64,000 bases of DNA from Brevibacillus sp. (GTDB lineage: Bacteria > Bacillota > Bacilli > Brevibacillales > Brevibacillaceae): assembly GCA_017656235.1 (NCBI GenBank), contig JACDOF010000011.1, positions 62,001 through 126,000 on the forward strand, in the 5' to 3' direction. The position numbers were made by a program, and so were the translations under genes. This document shows positions 46,602 through 54,439 of this stretch, piece by piece. The first letter of the stretch is position 1; each line of letters begins with the position of its first letter. The notes under the pieces were generated by a model. It ran no database searches. It worked only from the letters and a program-made list of their open reading frames with translations, and had not been told where the DNA came from.

Positions 46602-46700
46602 AAATCGGAAATATTTTTATTGTAAATCGGAATTAGTCTTATTTACTTCTTGTCCGCATATGGTTATAATGAGGGGAGTAAATCGGAACGATTATGAAAT
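46602..46700. promoter_or_regulatory. znuA promoter with Zur-like boxes
   Basis: AAATCGGAA occurs three times (46602, 46624, 46680). The best 21-mer is at 46680-46700: AAATCGGAACG then ATTATGAAAT, close to the Zur box AAATCGTAAT-N-ATTACGATTT. Promoter hexamers are TTTACT (46642-46647) and TATAAT (46665-46670), 17-base spacer. The boxes flank it. The upstream box also lies in front of the PCYCGC gene. Confidence 0.75.
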
Positions 46701-46724
46701 AACCATAGAGGAGAGGAAGAAAAG

Positions 46725-47798
46725 ATGAAGGACTGGGGAAGTATGCTGTCCCGACTGTTTGTCTTGCTTGCGGTACTGGCTTTGGCGGCATGCACACAGC
46801 AGCCGAATGCCGGTAGTGGATCAGTTCAGCCGACAGCCGCGGAGGGCGGCGGCGAAGCGGGCGAAACGATTGTCGTATACACGACACTCTATCCGCTGTA
46901 CTACGTGGCAGAACGGATCGCCGGGGAACATGCAGAGGTAAAAAATGTAGTGCCGGCTGGTGTGGAGCCGCACGATTTTGAACCGACGGCAAGGGATATA
47001 GTAGCCATGTCCAACGCACAGATTTTTATCTACAATGGTGCCGGCTTTGAGCAGTGGATCGAGAAAGCGGTAGAGGGCATGGATCAAGGCAAAACGGTAA
47101 TCGTCAACGCGACGGAAGGGCTGGAGCTCCTTCCTGCATCAGGTGATGACCACGAACATGGGGACGAAAAGGGACACGCTGCCGAAGAGGAAAATGCCCA
47201 CGAAGAGGAGCACGCCCATGAGGAGGAACACGCTCACGAAGAGGACCATAACCACGACCATGGCTTGTTCGATCCGCATGTTTGGCTTGATCCCATCCTG
47301 GTCAAGCAGCAGGCGGAAAAGATAAAAGAGGCGCTGATCCAGGTCGACGAGTCCCATCGCGACGATTATCAGCGAAACTACAACGCGCTGGCCGCCGATC
47401 TGGACGCCCTGGATCAGGAGTTCCGGGAACTGGCCGCAAAAGCAAAGCGGAAGGAGTTTGTCGTCTCCCACAGTGCCTTTGGCTATCTGGCCCATCGGTA
47501 CGGTCTGACCCAAACAGCGATTTCCGGGGTTTCTCCGACCGACGAACCTTCCCCTGCCGAGTTGAAAGAACTTGTTGAGCATGTGAACGAACATCAGATA
47601 GAATATATCTTGTTTGAAACGCTTGCATCGCCGAAAGTAGCGGAAGTGATAGCGCGTGAGACGGGAGCCAGGACCGGCACGTTAAATCCGTTGGAGGGCT
47701 TGACGGAAGAGGAGCAGCGGTCAGGAAAAGATTACCTCTCGATCATGCGCGAAAACCTGGAAACCCTACGCCTGGCGCTAGGAGTTGAAGAAAAGTGA
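46725..47798 (+). CDS. znuA: zinc ABC transporter substrate-binding lipoprotein
   Basis: ZnuA/AdcA-like protein captures Zn(II) outside the membrane. Lipobox LALAAC (C23). A His/Glu-rich loop from about 140 to 182 repeats EEEHAH-type units, as in high-affinity zinc proteins. GVEPHDFEPT, FDPHVWLDP and SHSAFGYLAHRYGL carry zinc-binding His. Length is 357 aa. ATG 46725 has GAGGAGAGG upstream. The stop overlaps the znuC GTG. The operon is znuA-znuC-znuB-zur. Confidence 0.95.
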   Translation: MKDWGSMLSRLFVLLAVLALAACTQQPNAGSGSVQPTAAEGGGEAGETIVVYTTLYPLYYVAERIAGEHAEVKNVVPAGVEPHDFEPTARDIVAMSNAQIFIYNGAGFEQWIEKAVEGMDQGKTVIVNATEGLELLPASGDDHEHGDEKGHAAEEENAHEEEHAHEEEHAHEEDHNHDHGLFDPHVWLDPILVKQQAEKIKEALIQVDESHRDDYQRNYNALAADLDALDQEFRELAAKAKRKEFVVSHSAFGYLAHRYGLTQTAISGVSPTDEPSPAELKELVEHVNEHQIEYILFETLASPKVAEVIARETGARTGTLNPLEGLTEEEQRSGKDYLSIMRENLETLRLALGVEEK

Positions 47799-48568
47799 GT
47801 GAATCAAAAGCAGGAGGCGAGCCGATTGTCCGGCTCTCCTCCGTCACGTTTCAATACGATGGAAAATCCGTACTGGAGCAGATTGATTTCACCCTGCACA
47901 AGGGCGATTTCTGTGGGATCGTCGGGCCAAATGGCTCGGGCAAATCCACCTTGCTGAAACTGATTTTGGGTCTGCTTGTGCCTAAGCAGGGGACGGTTGA
48001 GCTGTTTGGAAAGCCGCTGTCAAAGTTCCGCGAATGGTCAAAAATCGGTTATGTTGCCCAGCAAGCGGCGCATGGTACGGGCGGCTTTCCGGCGACTGTG
48101 CGGGAAGTTGTCCTCTCCGGACTGACAGGGAAGGTGGGACTGTTCCGGTGGTTTACAAAAGAGCACAAGCGCCATGCGGAAGAGGTGATCACCCGGGTCG
48201 GGCTTGGGGAAAAGATTGACGCCCACATCGGAACACTCTCCGGCGGGCAGCGGCAGCGTGTCTTTATTGCCAGAGCGCTGGTGGCTCAACCGGAACTGTT
48301 GATTCTGGATGAGCCGACCGTAGGAGTGGATCAAGAGTCGATTGAACAGTTTTACCGGCTTCTGCGCACTCTCAAAGACGAGAGCGGCCTGACGATGATG
48401 ATCGTCAGCCACGATGTCGGCGTGATGAGCCAATGGGTAAACAAGGTGGCCTGCCTGCAGCAGCGCCTTCACTTCCACGGCAGCTCTGACGAATTCGCTC
48501 GTGCGGAAGAACAGATTCTCAAACGGATGTACGGTGATTCGATTCGCCTGTTGACCCACCATCACTAG
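47795..48568 (+). CDS. znuC: zinc ABC transporter ATP-binding protein
   Basis: This is the ATPase subunit of the zinc importer. Walker A is GPNGSGKST (residues about 43-51), the signature is LSGGQRQR, Walker B is LLILDEPTVGVD, and the switch His is in IVSHD. Length is 257 aa. GTG 47795 overlaps the znuA stop codon (GTGA). The zinc specificity comes from the flanking genes. Confidence 0.94.
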   Translation: MSESKAGGEPIVRLSSVTFQYDGKSVLEQIDFTLHKGDFCGIVGPNGSGKSTLLKLILGLLVPKQGTVELFGKPLSKFREWSKIGYVAQQAAHGTGGFPATVREVVLSGLTGKVGLFRWFTKEHKRHAEEVITRVGLGEKIDAHIGTLSGGQRQRVFIARALVAQPELLILDEPTVGVDQESIEQFYRLLRTLKDESGLTMMIVSHDVGVMSQWVNKVACLQQRLHFHGSSDEFARAEEQILKRMYGDSIRLLTHHH

Positions 48569-48622
48569 GCGGAGACACAGCGGAACGGGTTTGTGTGATC
48601 TACGCCAGAAGGAGAAATGAGC

Positions 48623-49465
48623 ATGTTGGCTGACTGGTGGCAGTATGATTTTTTGCGGTATACCCTGTTTTCAGGCATTCTGATCGGGTTGATCTGCCCT
48701 GTCCTCGGCACCTTTTTGATCGTGCGGCGGTTGTCGATGATGGCGGACGGCTTGTCACACGTCACCCTTTCTGGAGTGGCCGCCGGTATGTTACTATCAA
48801 AGAAAGTAGTCATTTTCAACAGTGTGAACCCGTTGTTTTTCGGGATGCTTTTTTCTGTGCTTGGATCGCTGTTCATTGAGCGGCTGCGCAAGGTGTACAG
48901 AGCTTACCAGGACTTGGCCATACCGATTACGCTGTCGGCCGGGCTGGGGTTGTTCACTGTCCTCATCAGTGTGGTCGACGGTTTTAATGCCGACCTGTAC
49001 GCATACCTTTTTGGCAAGATCGTCACCGTCACGGAGGAAGATTTGTACGCGCTGATTGGTGTGGCTGTCGCTGTGCTGATCACGGTGCTCTTGATTTACA
49101 AGGAACTGTTTACCGTATCGTTTGACGAAGAGTTTGCCCGGGTATCGGGTGTGTCCCACCGCTGGATCAACCTCTGGTTTACCGTGCTGGTGGCGCTGAC
49201 CATCGCAGCGTCGATGCGCATTGTTGGTGTGCTCTTGATCTCCGCCCTGATCACGCTCCCGGTGGCGGCCAGCCTGCAGTTGGCGAGAAGCTTCAGACAG
49301 GCAATCCTGTTCGCCATCCTGTTCGCGGAGGTTGCCGTCCTGTCCGGTTTGTACCTCGCCTACTGGCTGGACTGGGCCTCTGGCGGAACAATCGTGTTGG
49401 CGGCCGTGCTCATTCTGCTTGCAGTGCTTGCCACCAAGCGGATAAAGGTGATGGTTGCGAGATAA
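48623..49465 (+). CDS. znuB: zinc ABC transporter permease
   Basis: ZnuB is the ABC-3 family permease, with about eight TM helices. Typical segments are GLICPVLGTFLIVRRLSMMADGLSHVTLSGVA and RIVGVLLISALITLPVAAS. Length is 280 aa. ATG 48623 has AAGGAG eight bases upstream; ATG 48617 is in frame but too near the SD. It overlaps the zur upstream region. Confidence 0.94.
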   Translation: MLADWWQYDFLRYTLFSGILIGLICPVLGTFLIVRRLSMMADGLSHVTLSGVAAGMLLSKKVVIFNSVNPLFFGMLFSVLGSLFIERLRKVYRAYQDLAIPITLSAGLGLFTVLISVVDGFNADLYAYLFGKIVTVTEEDLYALIGVAVAVLITVLLIYKELFTVSFDEEFARVSGVSHRWINLWFTVLVALTIAASMRIVGVLLISALITLPVAASLQLARSFRQAILFAILFAEVAVLSGLYLAYWLDWASGGTIVLAAVLILLAVLATKRIKVMVAR

Positions 49466-49487
49466 CTACCGGAAGGAGGAAGCCGCG

Positions 49488-49913
49488 TTGACGGTGGAAG
49501 AAGCTTTGCAAATCCTCAAAGAGCGGGGATACAAATACACGGGAAAGCGGGAAGAGATGATCCGCATCTGCGCCCAGGAAAAGCGCTATCTGTCTGCCAA
49601 GGAGATTATGGAGCAGATGCAGGCGGAGTACCCCAATCTGAGCTTTGATACCGTTTACCGCAATCTGTCCACGTTTGTCGAGCTAGGCATACTGGAAGAG
49701 ACGGAGCTGGACGGTGAGGGGAAGTTTCGGTTGGCCTGTTCGGCAAACGGCCACCATCACCATGTGATTTGTACGGTTTGCGGCAAATCCTCGTCCCTTC
49801 CGGGGTGTCCGATGACAGAGCTCCCGGATCTGCCCGACGACTTCCACGTCACCGGTCACAAGTTTGAAGTGTACGGCACCTGCAAGGATTGCTACGAAGC
49901 AGCACACTCGTAA
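49488..49913 (+). CDS. zur: Fur-family zinc uptake regulator Zur
   Basis: Zur represses zinc uptake genes when Zn is bound. The winged-helix domain (about 1-80) has KYTGKREEMI and SFDTVYRNLSTFVELGIL. The metal domain contains HHHH, ICTVCGK and YGTCKDCYE, the structural Cys4 zinc site. Length is 141 aa against 145 and the sequence is close to B. subtilis Zur, not Fur or PerR. TTG 49488 has AGGAGG eight bases before. It lies downstream of the operon it likely controls through the Zur-like boxes. Confidence 0.93.
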   Translation: MTVEEALQILKERGYKYTGKREEMIRICAQEKRYLSAKEIMEQMQAEYPNLSFDTVYRNLSTFVELGILEETELDGEGKFRLACSANGHHHHVICTVCGKSSSLPGCPMTELPDLPDDFHVTGHKFEVYGTCKDCYEAAHS

Positions 49914-49956
49914 GCGGCGTGTTGTTTGCTCTTTCTAGTCGAAAAAGCATTGACAA

Positions 49957-50013
49957 TTGACAAACCCTTTTCCCAACCACTAAGATAGATATACAGGTTG
50001 AAAGCGTTTAACA
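49957..50013 (+). promoter_or_regulatory. glcT promoter and cre-like site
   Basis: TTGACA (49957-49962) and TAAGAT (49981-49986), 18-base spacer; a second TTGACA lies at 49950. TTGAAAGCGTTTAACA (49998-50013) resembles a CcpA cre site with one extra base. Confidence 0.55.
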
Positions 50014-50014
50014 A

Positions 50015-50045
50015 GGCGTGTTACTGGGAAAACCAGGCATGAGCC
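50015..50045 (+). promoter_or_regulatory. RAT antiterminator site 1 (GlcT target), before glcT
   Basis: GGCGTGTTACTG, a short loop, then CAGGCATGAGCC matches the RAT consensus of B. subtilis ptsG (GTGTTACTG...CAGGCATGAG). GGC/GCC close the stem. Its 3' edge overlaps the terminator that follows. Confidence 0.88.
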
Positions 50046-50095
50046 GGAAGGAGCTCTATTCGTTCAGGCGAACAGGGTTTTTTCCGGCTTTTTTC
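50042..50095 (+). terminator. conditional terminator before glcT
   Basis: AGCCGGAA/TTCCGGCT stem with an inner hairpin, then TTTTTT. It overlaps RAT1, so GlcT binding would prevent it. Confidence 0.85.
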
Positions 50096-50147
50096 TGCCC
50101 CGAAGGTGGGAGGTACAGCGTTTTCCAAGGAAAGTGGTGAATCAAAA

Positions 50148-51002
50148 ATGGCATCCCGTACCTTCACAGTTCAGCGGGCGTTTAACAACAACGTCCTCTT
50201 GGTCAAGGAAGAGCCGTCAGGATCAGAAGTTATTCTGTTAGGCAAAGGGATCGGGTTCAGCAAAAAGCCGGGTGATGCCGTTGACGTTGACGATCAGCGG
50301 ATCGAAAAAAAATTTCGCCTGGAAAACGAACACCACATCAAGCAGTACCATCACCTGATCAATGAAGTGGATCAGGGCGTGATCGGGCTGTCGGAAGAGA
50401 TTCTTGCCATGGTAGCCAAAGAATTGACCCCCGTGCTTAATGAGCACGTCCACGTGGCTTTGCCCGATCACATCCAGTTTGCCATCCAGCGGCTGCAAAA
50501 CGGACTGGAAATCGTCAATCCATTTCTGTTTGAGATTCAGACGCTGTACCCCAGGGAGTACAGCTTGGCCAAACGGGCGGCAGAGTTGATTGAGCTGCAC
50601 TTTGGTGTAGAAATCCCGGACAGCGAGACTGGTTTTTTGGCTCTGCACATTCATTCGGCTGCGACACCGTTTCCCGTCTCGCAAACGGTACGCTTCACCA
50701 ACCTGATCCGGGAACTGGTGCAGCATGTCGAAGAACGGACAGGAGCGAAGCTGAAGCCGGACAGTATTGATTACGTCCGCCTGATTACGCATTTGCGGTT
50801 TGCGGTGGAGCGCATCCGGCAGGGAAAAGCGGTGCAAAATCCGCTGCTGGATCGGGTGAAGGAACTGTTTCCCGAGGCGTATCAGCTTGCCTCCAGTCTG
50901 ACGGCACTGATTGGCCAGCGGTTGGATCTGGAGGTGCCGGAAGAAGAGACGGGATATGTGGCCATGCACCTGCAGCGGCTGCTGCAAGTGAACGACACGT
51001 GA
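50148..51002 (+). CDS. glcT: transcriptional antiterminator GlcT
   Basis: GlcT binds RAT RNA and prevents termination before PTS genes; PTS components phosphorylate its PRD domains. The CAT RNA-binding domain is at 1-60 (FTVQRAFNNNVLLVKEE, EVILLGKGIGFSKK). PRD1 is about 70-170 and PRD2 about 175-284, each with conserved His (DHIQFAIQR, GFLALHIHS; RLITHLRFAVERI, GYVAMHLQR). Length is 284 aa. ATG 50148 follows GTGGTG. Unlike B. subtilis, a RAT/terminator pair stands before glcT itself. Confidence 0.93.
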   Translation: MASRTFTVQRAFNNNVLLVKEEPSGSEVILLGKGIGFSKKPGDAVDVDDQRIEKKFRLENEHHIKQYHHLINEVDQGVIGLSEEILAMVAKELTPVLNEHVHVALPDHIQFAIQRLQNGLEIVNPFLFEIQTLYPREYSLAKRAAELIELHFGVEIPDSETGFLALHIHSAATPFPVSQTVRFTNLIRELVQHVEERTGAKLKPDSIDYVRLITHLRFAVERIRQGKAVQNPLLDRVKELFPEAYQLASSLTALIGQRLDLEVPEEETGYVAMHLQRLLQVNDT

Positions 51003-51010
51003 ATACTGCG

Positions 51011-51041
51011 GACGTGTTACTAGTTCGACTAGGCATGAGTC
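51011..51041 (+). promoter_or_regulatory. RAT antiterminator site 2, before the EIIA gene
   Basis: GACGTGTTACTAG, TTCGA, then CTAGGCATGAGTC; again the GlcT-type RAT, closed by GAC/GTC. Confidence 0.88.
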
Positions 51042-51102
51042 CTTGAGGGGAAATAAGAAGTAAGGTCTTCTTTTTACGCCCCACTTGGATCATGCCTTTT
51101 TT
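51031..51102 (+). terminator. conditional terminator overlapping RAT 2
   Basis: AGGCATGA...GAGGGG pairs with CCCC...TCATGCCT over a long, imperfect stem and ends TTTTTT. It shares the 3' half of RAT2. Confidence 0.8.
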
Positions 51103-51197
51103 ATCGTTATTGTTTTGGTACGCGTCTTCCCGCCGTTGTTGTTCAGCCGGCGGACGGACATACAACAAGTGGAGAAAACCATAGATGGAGGAAACAG

Positions 51198-51698
51198 ATG
51201 CTCGGAAAACTGTTCGCACATAAGAAACGTCAACGTCAGGTTGCTTTGCTTGCGCCGTTATCCGGCAGGGTCATCCCGCTGGAAAGTGTTTCAGACCCGG
51301 TTTTTTCGCAGAAAATGGCCGGTGACGGTGTGGCCATTATCCCTGTGGAGGGAAAACTGCTCTCGCCGATTAACGGCACAGTCGTCTCCCTGCTTAAGAC
51401 GGGACATGCGGTCGGACTGGCCACCGAAGACGGATTGGAAATCTTGCTGCACATCGGGCTGGACACCGTAAAACTGGAAGGGAAGGGTTTTTCTCCAGAG
51501 GTTCGGATAGGCGAGAAGGTGACAGCGGGGGATGTATTGATTCGCTTTGATCTGGATGTAATCAAGGAAGCGGGCTTCTCGCCGGTTACGCCCGTCGTGA
51601 TTACCAACGAACAGCAGATGGTCAGCGACAAGACTTTTCATACCAATCTGACGGCAGAGGCCGGGGTTACCGAGATCATCCGGGTCACGCTGAAATAA
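51198..51698 (+). CDS. PTS EIIA component, glucose/GlcNAc type
   Basis: This soluble EIIA-Glc-type protein passes phosphate from HPr to EIIB. The phospho-acceptor is likely H85 (EILLHIGLDTVKLEG), with H70 (TGHAVGLA) as the second conserved His. SGRVIPLESVSDPVFSQKMAGDG is characteristic. Length is 166 aa. ATG 51198 has TGGAGG six bases upstream. Together with the EIICB that follows it makes a complete permease from separate polypeptides. Confidence 0.93.
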   Translation: MLGKLFAHKKRQRQVALLAPLSGRVIPLESVSDPVFSQKMAGDGVAIIPVEGKLLSPINGTVVSLLKTGHAVGLATEDGLEILLHIGLDTVKLEGKGFSPEVRIGEKVTAGDVLIRFDLDVIKEAGFSPVTPVVITNEQQMVSDKTFHTNLTAEAGVTEIIRVTLK

Positions 51699-51834
51699 GC
51701 GAAATAAGAGAGATCGGGGAAGTTTGGCATATCGATTCGTCATGGAACAGCAAACTGCAGAATATGGTCATACAAAACACTCAGTCAAACCTTGCTGCTT
51801 AAAAAGAGAAAGTCACAAATACTCGCGGCAGTCG

Positions 51835-51867
51835 AGCAAAACGCTGCCCGGTGTGCGGCGTTTTGCT
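51835..51867 (+). promoter_or_regulatory. hairpin before the EIICB gene
   Basis: AGCAAAACGC/GCGTTTTGCT forms a stem of 10-13 bp. It lacks a clean T-tract. The preceding ATACTCGCGGCAGTCGAGC does not match the RAT consensus well. Confidence 0.5.
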
Positions 51868-51904
51868 TGCTGATAGATTCAAAACAGGAAAAGGAGGTTT
51901 TTCC

Positions 51905-53350
51905 ATGTTGGCTTTTTTGCAAAAAGTCGGGAAGTCGCTGATGCTTCCAGTGGCCACGCTGCCGGCAGCGGCCCTCTTGCTGCGGTTTGGCGCCATCAGC
52001 TATGAAAACGATTTCAAGTTGGGGGCCTTTGGCGCATTTCTCGATCAGTATGTGGCACCTTTTCTGCTTGCCGGCGGAGATGCGATTTTTGCGAACTTAT
52101 CTCTTATTTTTGCTGTAGGTGTTGCGATCGGGTTTGCCGGGGACGCGGTGGCGGCACTGGCCGCTGTCATTGCTTATCAGGTGCTCGTTGCGGTGCTGGA
52201 AAAAGTTCCGGCAGCCATGCCGTATATCGACGACGAAGTGAAACTGAACATGGGGGTACTTGGCGGGATTCTGGCCGGGGGCATCGCTGCCTACATGTAC
52301 AACCGCTACCATACCATCAAGCTCCCCGATTGGCTGGGCTTTTTCGGCGGAAAACGGTTCGTTCCCATCGTCACCTCATTGGCAATGGTCATTATCGCTT
52401 TGTTGTTTGGATTGATCTGGGGACCGGTACAAGCGGCTCTGGATGCCTTCGGTAACTGGATTGTCGGTTTGGGTGCCGTCGGTGCCGGATTGTTTGGTTT
52501 CTTTAACCGTCTGTTGATCCCGTTTGGTCTGCACCACGTGTTAAATGCAATTGCCTGGTTCCAGATTGGCAGCTTCACCAATGCCAAAGGCGAGGTCGTT
52601 CACGGAGACCTGCACCGCTTCTTTGCGGGAGATCCGGAAGCGGGCATGTTTATGACCGGGTTCTTCCCGATCATGATGTTTGCCCTGCCGGCCGCAGCCT
52701 TTGCGATCATCCACACGGCCAAACCAGAAAAGCGTTTGGCGATCTCGTCCGTCTTTCTGGGTGCGGCGCTGTCTTCCTTCCTGACGGGGATTACGGAGCC
52801 GATTGAATTCGCCTTCATGTTCGTCGCACCGCTGCTGTACGTCGTTCACGCCGTGTTGACCGGTGTATCCGCTTTTGTGGTGACGCTGCTGGGGATCAAG
52901 CACGGTTTCGGGTTTTCTGCCGGATTGATTGACTACGTGCTGAACATGCCGCTGGCCACCAAACCGTTCCTGTTGATTCCAATCGGTCTGGTGTTTGCCG
53001 CCGTCTACTACTTCTTGTTCCGCTTCCTGATTGTCAAACTGAACCTCAGGACACCGGGCCGCGACGATGACGAGATGGTACTGGATGGAGAAGACGGAAC
53101 CGCTTCCTCCGCACTGACAGACAAGGCAGCCAGGGTGCTGGAAGCGATCGGCGGGAAGCAAAACATCAAAGATGTGGATGCGTGCATCACCCGCCTGCGT
53201 CTGGTTCTCGCAGACGACAAACAGGTTGACGAAAAAACGTTGAAAGCACTGGGAGCAGCCGGTGTGCTGAAACTCGGTCAGGGAAGTGTGCAGGTTGTCT
53301 TCGGCACTCAGTCAGAGTTGCTGAAAGACGAGATCAAGAAGATGTTGTAG
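51905..53350 (+). CDS. nagP: PTS EIICB component, N-acetylglucosamine type
   Basis: This permease imports and phosphorylates a hexose, most likely GlcNAc. EIIC (about 1-370) has ten or so TM segments; GLHHVLNAIAWFQIGSFTN, GDLHRFFAGDPEAGMFM and TGITEPIEF follow the NagE/NagP pattern more closely than PtsG. The EIIB domain (about 400-481) has the phospho-Cys C427 in DACITRLRL. No EIIA is fused. Length is 481 aa. ATG 51905 has AAAGGAGG upstream. The GlcNAc assignment is by resemblance to E. coli NagE; glucose cannot be excluded, and GlcT is usually a glucose regulator. Confidence 0.85.
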   Translation: MLAFLQKVGKSLMLPVATLPAAALLLRFGAISYENDFKLGAFGAFLDQYVAPFLLAGGDAIFANLSLIFAVGVAIGFAGDAVAALAAVIAYQVLVAVLEKVPAAMPYIDDEVKLNMGVLGGILAGGIAAYMYNRYHTIKLPDWLGFFGGKRFVPIVTSLAMVIIALLFGLIWGPVQAALDAFGNWIVGLGAVGAGLFGFFNRLLIPFGLHHVLNAIAWFQIGSFTNAKGEVVHGDLHRFFAGDPEAGMFMTGFFPIMMFALPAAAFAIIHTAKPEKRLAISSVFLGAALSSFLTGITEPIEFAFMFVAPLLYVVHAVLTGVSAFVVTLLGIKHGFGFSAGLIDYVLNMPLATKPFLLIPIGLVFAAVYYFLFRFLIVKLNLRTPGRDDDEMVLDGEDGTASSALTDKAARVLEAIGGKQNIKDVDACITRLRLVLADDKQVDEKTLKALGAAGVLKLGQGSVQVVFGTQSELLKDEIKKML

Positions 53351-53392
53351 AATTCGCCGCAGTGGCAGAGGCGGAAAGGTGCAGATGAGCGA

Positions 53393-54310
53393 ATGAAGCG
53401 ATTTTTGGATTGCAGAGCGTCAGATTTTCAGCAAATGAACGGCAAACAGTTGAAACAGTCGATCAAGGCCGCGGAGGGAAGGGTACTGATTGCCGAGGTG
53501 ATCGGTGCGGTCCCTCCCCTGTACGATGGAGTGACCAACGCGGAGATTGTGGCAGCTTTTGGCGCCGACATGATTCTCCTGAACATGTTTGACGTGTTTG
53601 CTCCTGCGGTTGCAGGACTGGAAGTGGATGATTCACAGACCGTCGTCAGACAGCTGCAGCGCTATACGGGGCGGCCAATCGGTGTTAACCTGGAGCCGGT
53701 CGACCTGAAGCTGGTCAGCACCTTCCGATATGCTCAACTGCCGCCGGGCCGGGCTGCCAGTGAACAGTCGTTTGCAGCGGCCAAACGTCTTGGATTTGAT
53801 TTTGTCTGCCTGACAGGCAATCCCAAGACAGGCGTGACCAATAAAGAGATTGCGGAGGCGATTGCCAAGGCCCGGCAGGTGATGGGCGAGGATATGCTGA
53901 TTATCGCCGGCAAAATGCATGGAGCTGGCGTCGATGCGGAAACGGGGGAATCATTGGTCAGTGAAGCGGATCTGGTCACCTTTATCGAGGCGGGTGCCGA
54001 TGTAATCCTGCTGCCTTCACCCGGAACGATTCCCGGCATAACCGTGGAGGTATGTCAGGCGATGGTACGGACGGTGCACAAGCATGGTGCGCTGGCGCTG
54101 GCGGCGACCGGCACCAGTCAAGAGGGGGCCGATGAGCAGACGATCCGGCAGATCGCCCTTTACAGCAAAATGGCCGGTGCGGATCTGTACCACATCGGCG
54201 ACGCCGGATACTCGGGGATTGCCGTCCCGGAGAACATCATGCAGTATTCGATCGTGATACGCGGCAAGCGGCACACGTATGTACGCATGGCCGCATCGGT
54301 ACTGCGCTGA
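53393..54310 (+). CDS. TIM-barrel-like protein linked to the PTS genes, function unknown
   Basis: This 305-aa cytoplasmic protein has the alternating strand/helix pattern of a TIM barrel. Examples are RVLIAEVIGAVPPLYDGVTN, DMILLNMFDVFAP, GFDFVCLTGNPKTGVTN, MLIIAGKMHGAGVDAET, ADVILLPSPGTIPG and GDAGYSG. Relatives are often labelled haloacid-dehalogenase-like hydrolase, but I see no HAD motifs (no DxD). It lies 42 bases after the EIICB gene and shares its terminator. It may handle a phosphorylated amino sugar or phosphoenolpyruvate-like compound; that is inference. ATG 53393 has AAAGGTG at 11 bases. Confidence 0.75.
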   Translation: MKRFLDCRASDFQQMNGKQLKQSIKAAEGRVLIAEVIGAVPPLYDGVTNAEIVAAFGADMILLNMFDVFAPAVAGLEVDDSQTVVRQLQRYTGRPIGVNLEPVDLKLVSTFRYAQLPPGRAASEQSFAAAKRLGFDFVCLTGNPKTGVTNKEIAEAIAKARQVMGEDMLIIAGKMHGAGVDAETGESLVSEADLVTFIEAGADVILLPSPGTIPGITVEVCQAMVRTVHKHGALALAATGTSQEGADEQTIRQIALYSKMAGADLYHIGDAGYSGIAVPENIMQYSIVIRGKRHTYVRMAASVLR

Positions 54311-54327
54311 TGCATGGACTGCAACAA

Positions 54328-54366
54328 GCATCCCTTCTACGCTCAATGTGGAAGGGATGCTTTTTG
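54328..54366 (+). terminator. terminator after the PTS-linked gene
   Basis: Perfect GCATCCCTTC/GAAGGGATGC stem, then TTTTTG. Confidence 0.92.
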
Positions 54367-54388
54367 TTTCATCCTGCTGATGCGGATT

Positions 54389-54397
54389 TGCTATAAT
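54389..54397 (+). promoter_or_regulatory. nadB promoter (extended -10)
   Basis: TGCTATAAT (54389-54397) is an extended -10; the -35 is poor. Confidence 0.55.
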
Positions 54398-54439
54398 GAG
54401 TGCAGCATGGCTTGAGTCAAAAGAAGAGAGAAGGAACCG

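Noticed and set aside
46189-46636. Plus-strand open frames opposite the PCYCGC gene
   Set aside because: The minus-strand frame has a signal peptide, lipobox and Cys motif; the plus frames have none.
47197-47250. Short direct repeats in znuA as a tandem repeat or CRISPR-like array
   Set aside because: They are in-frame codons for the His/Glu-rich zinc loop of ZnuA, not an array with spacers.
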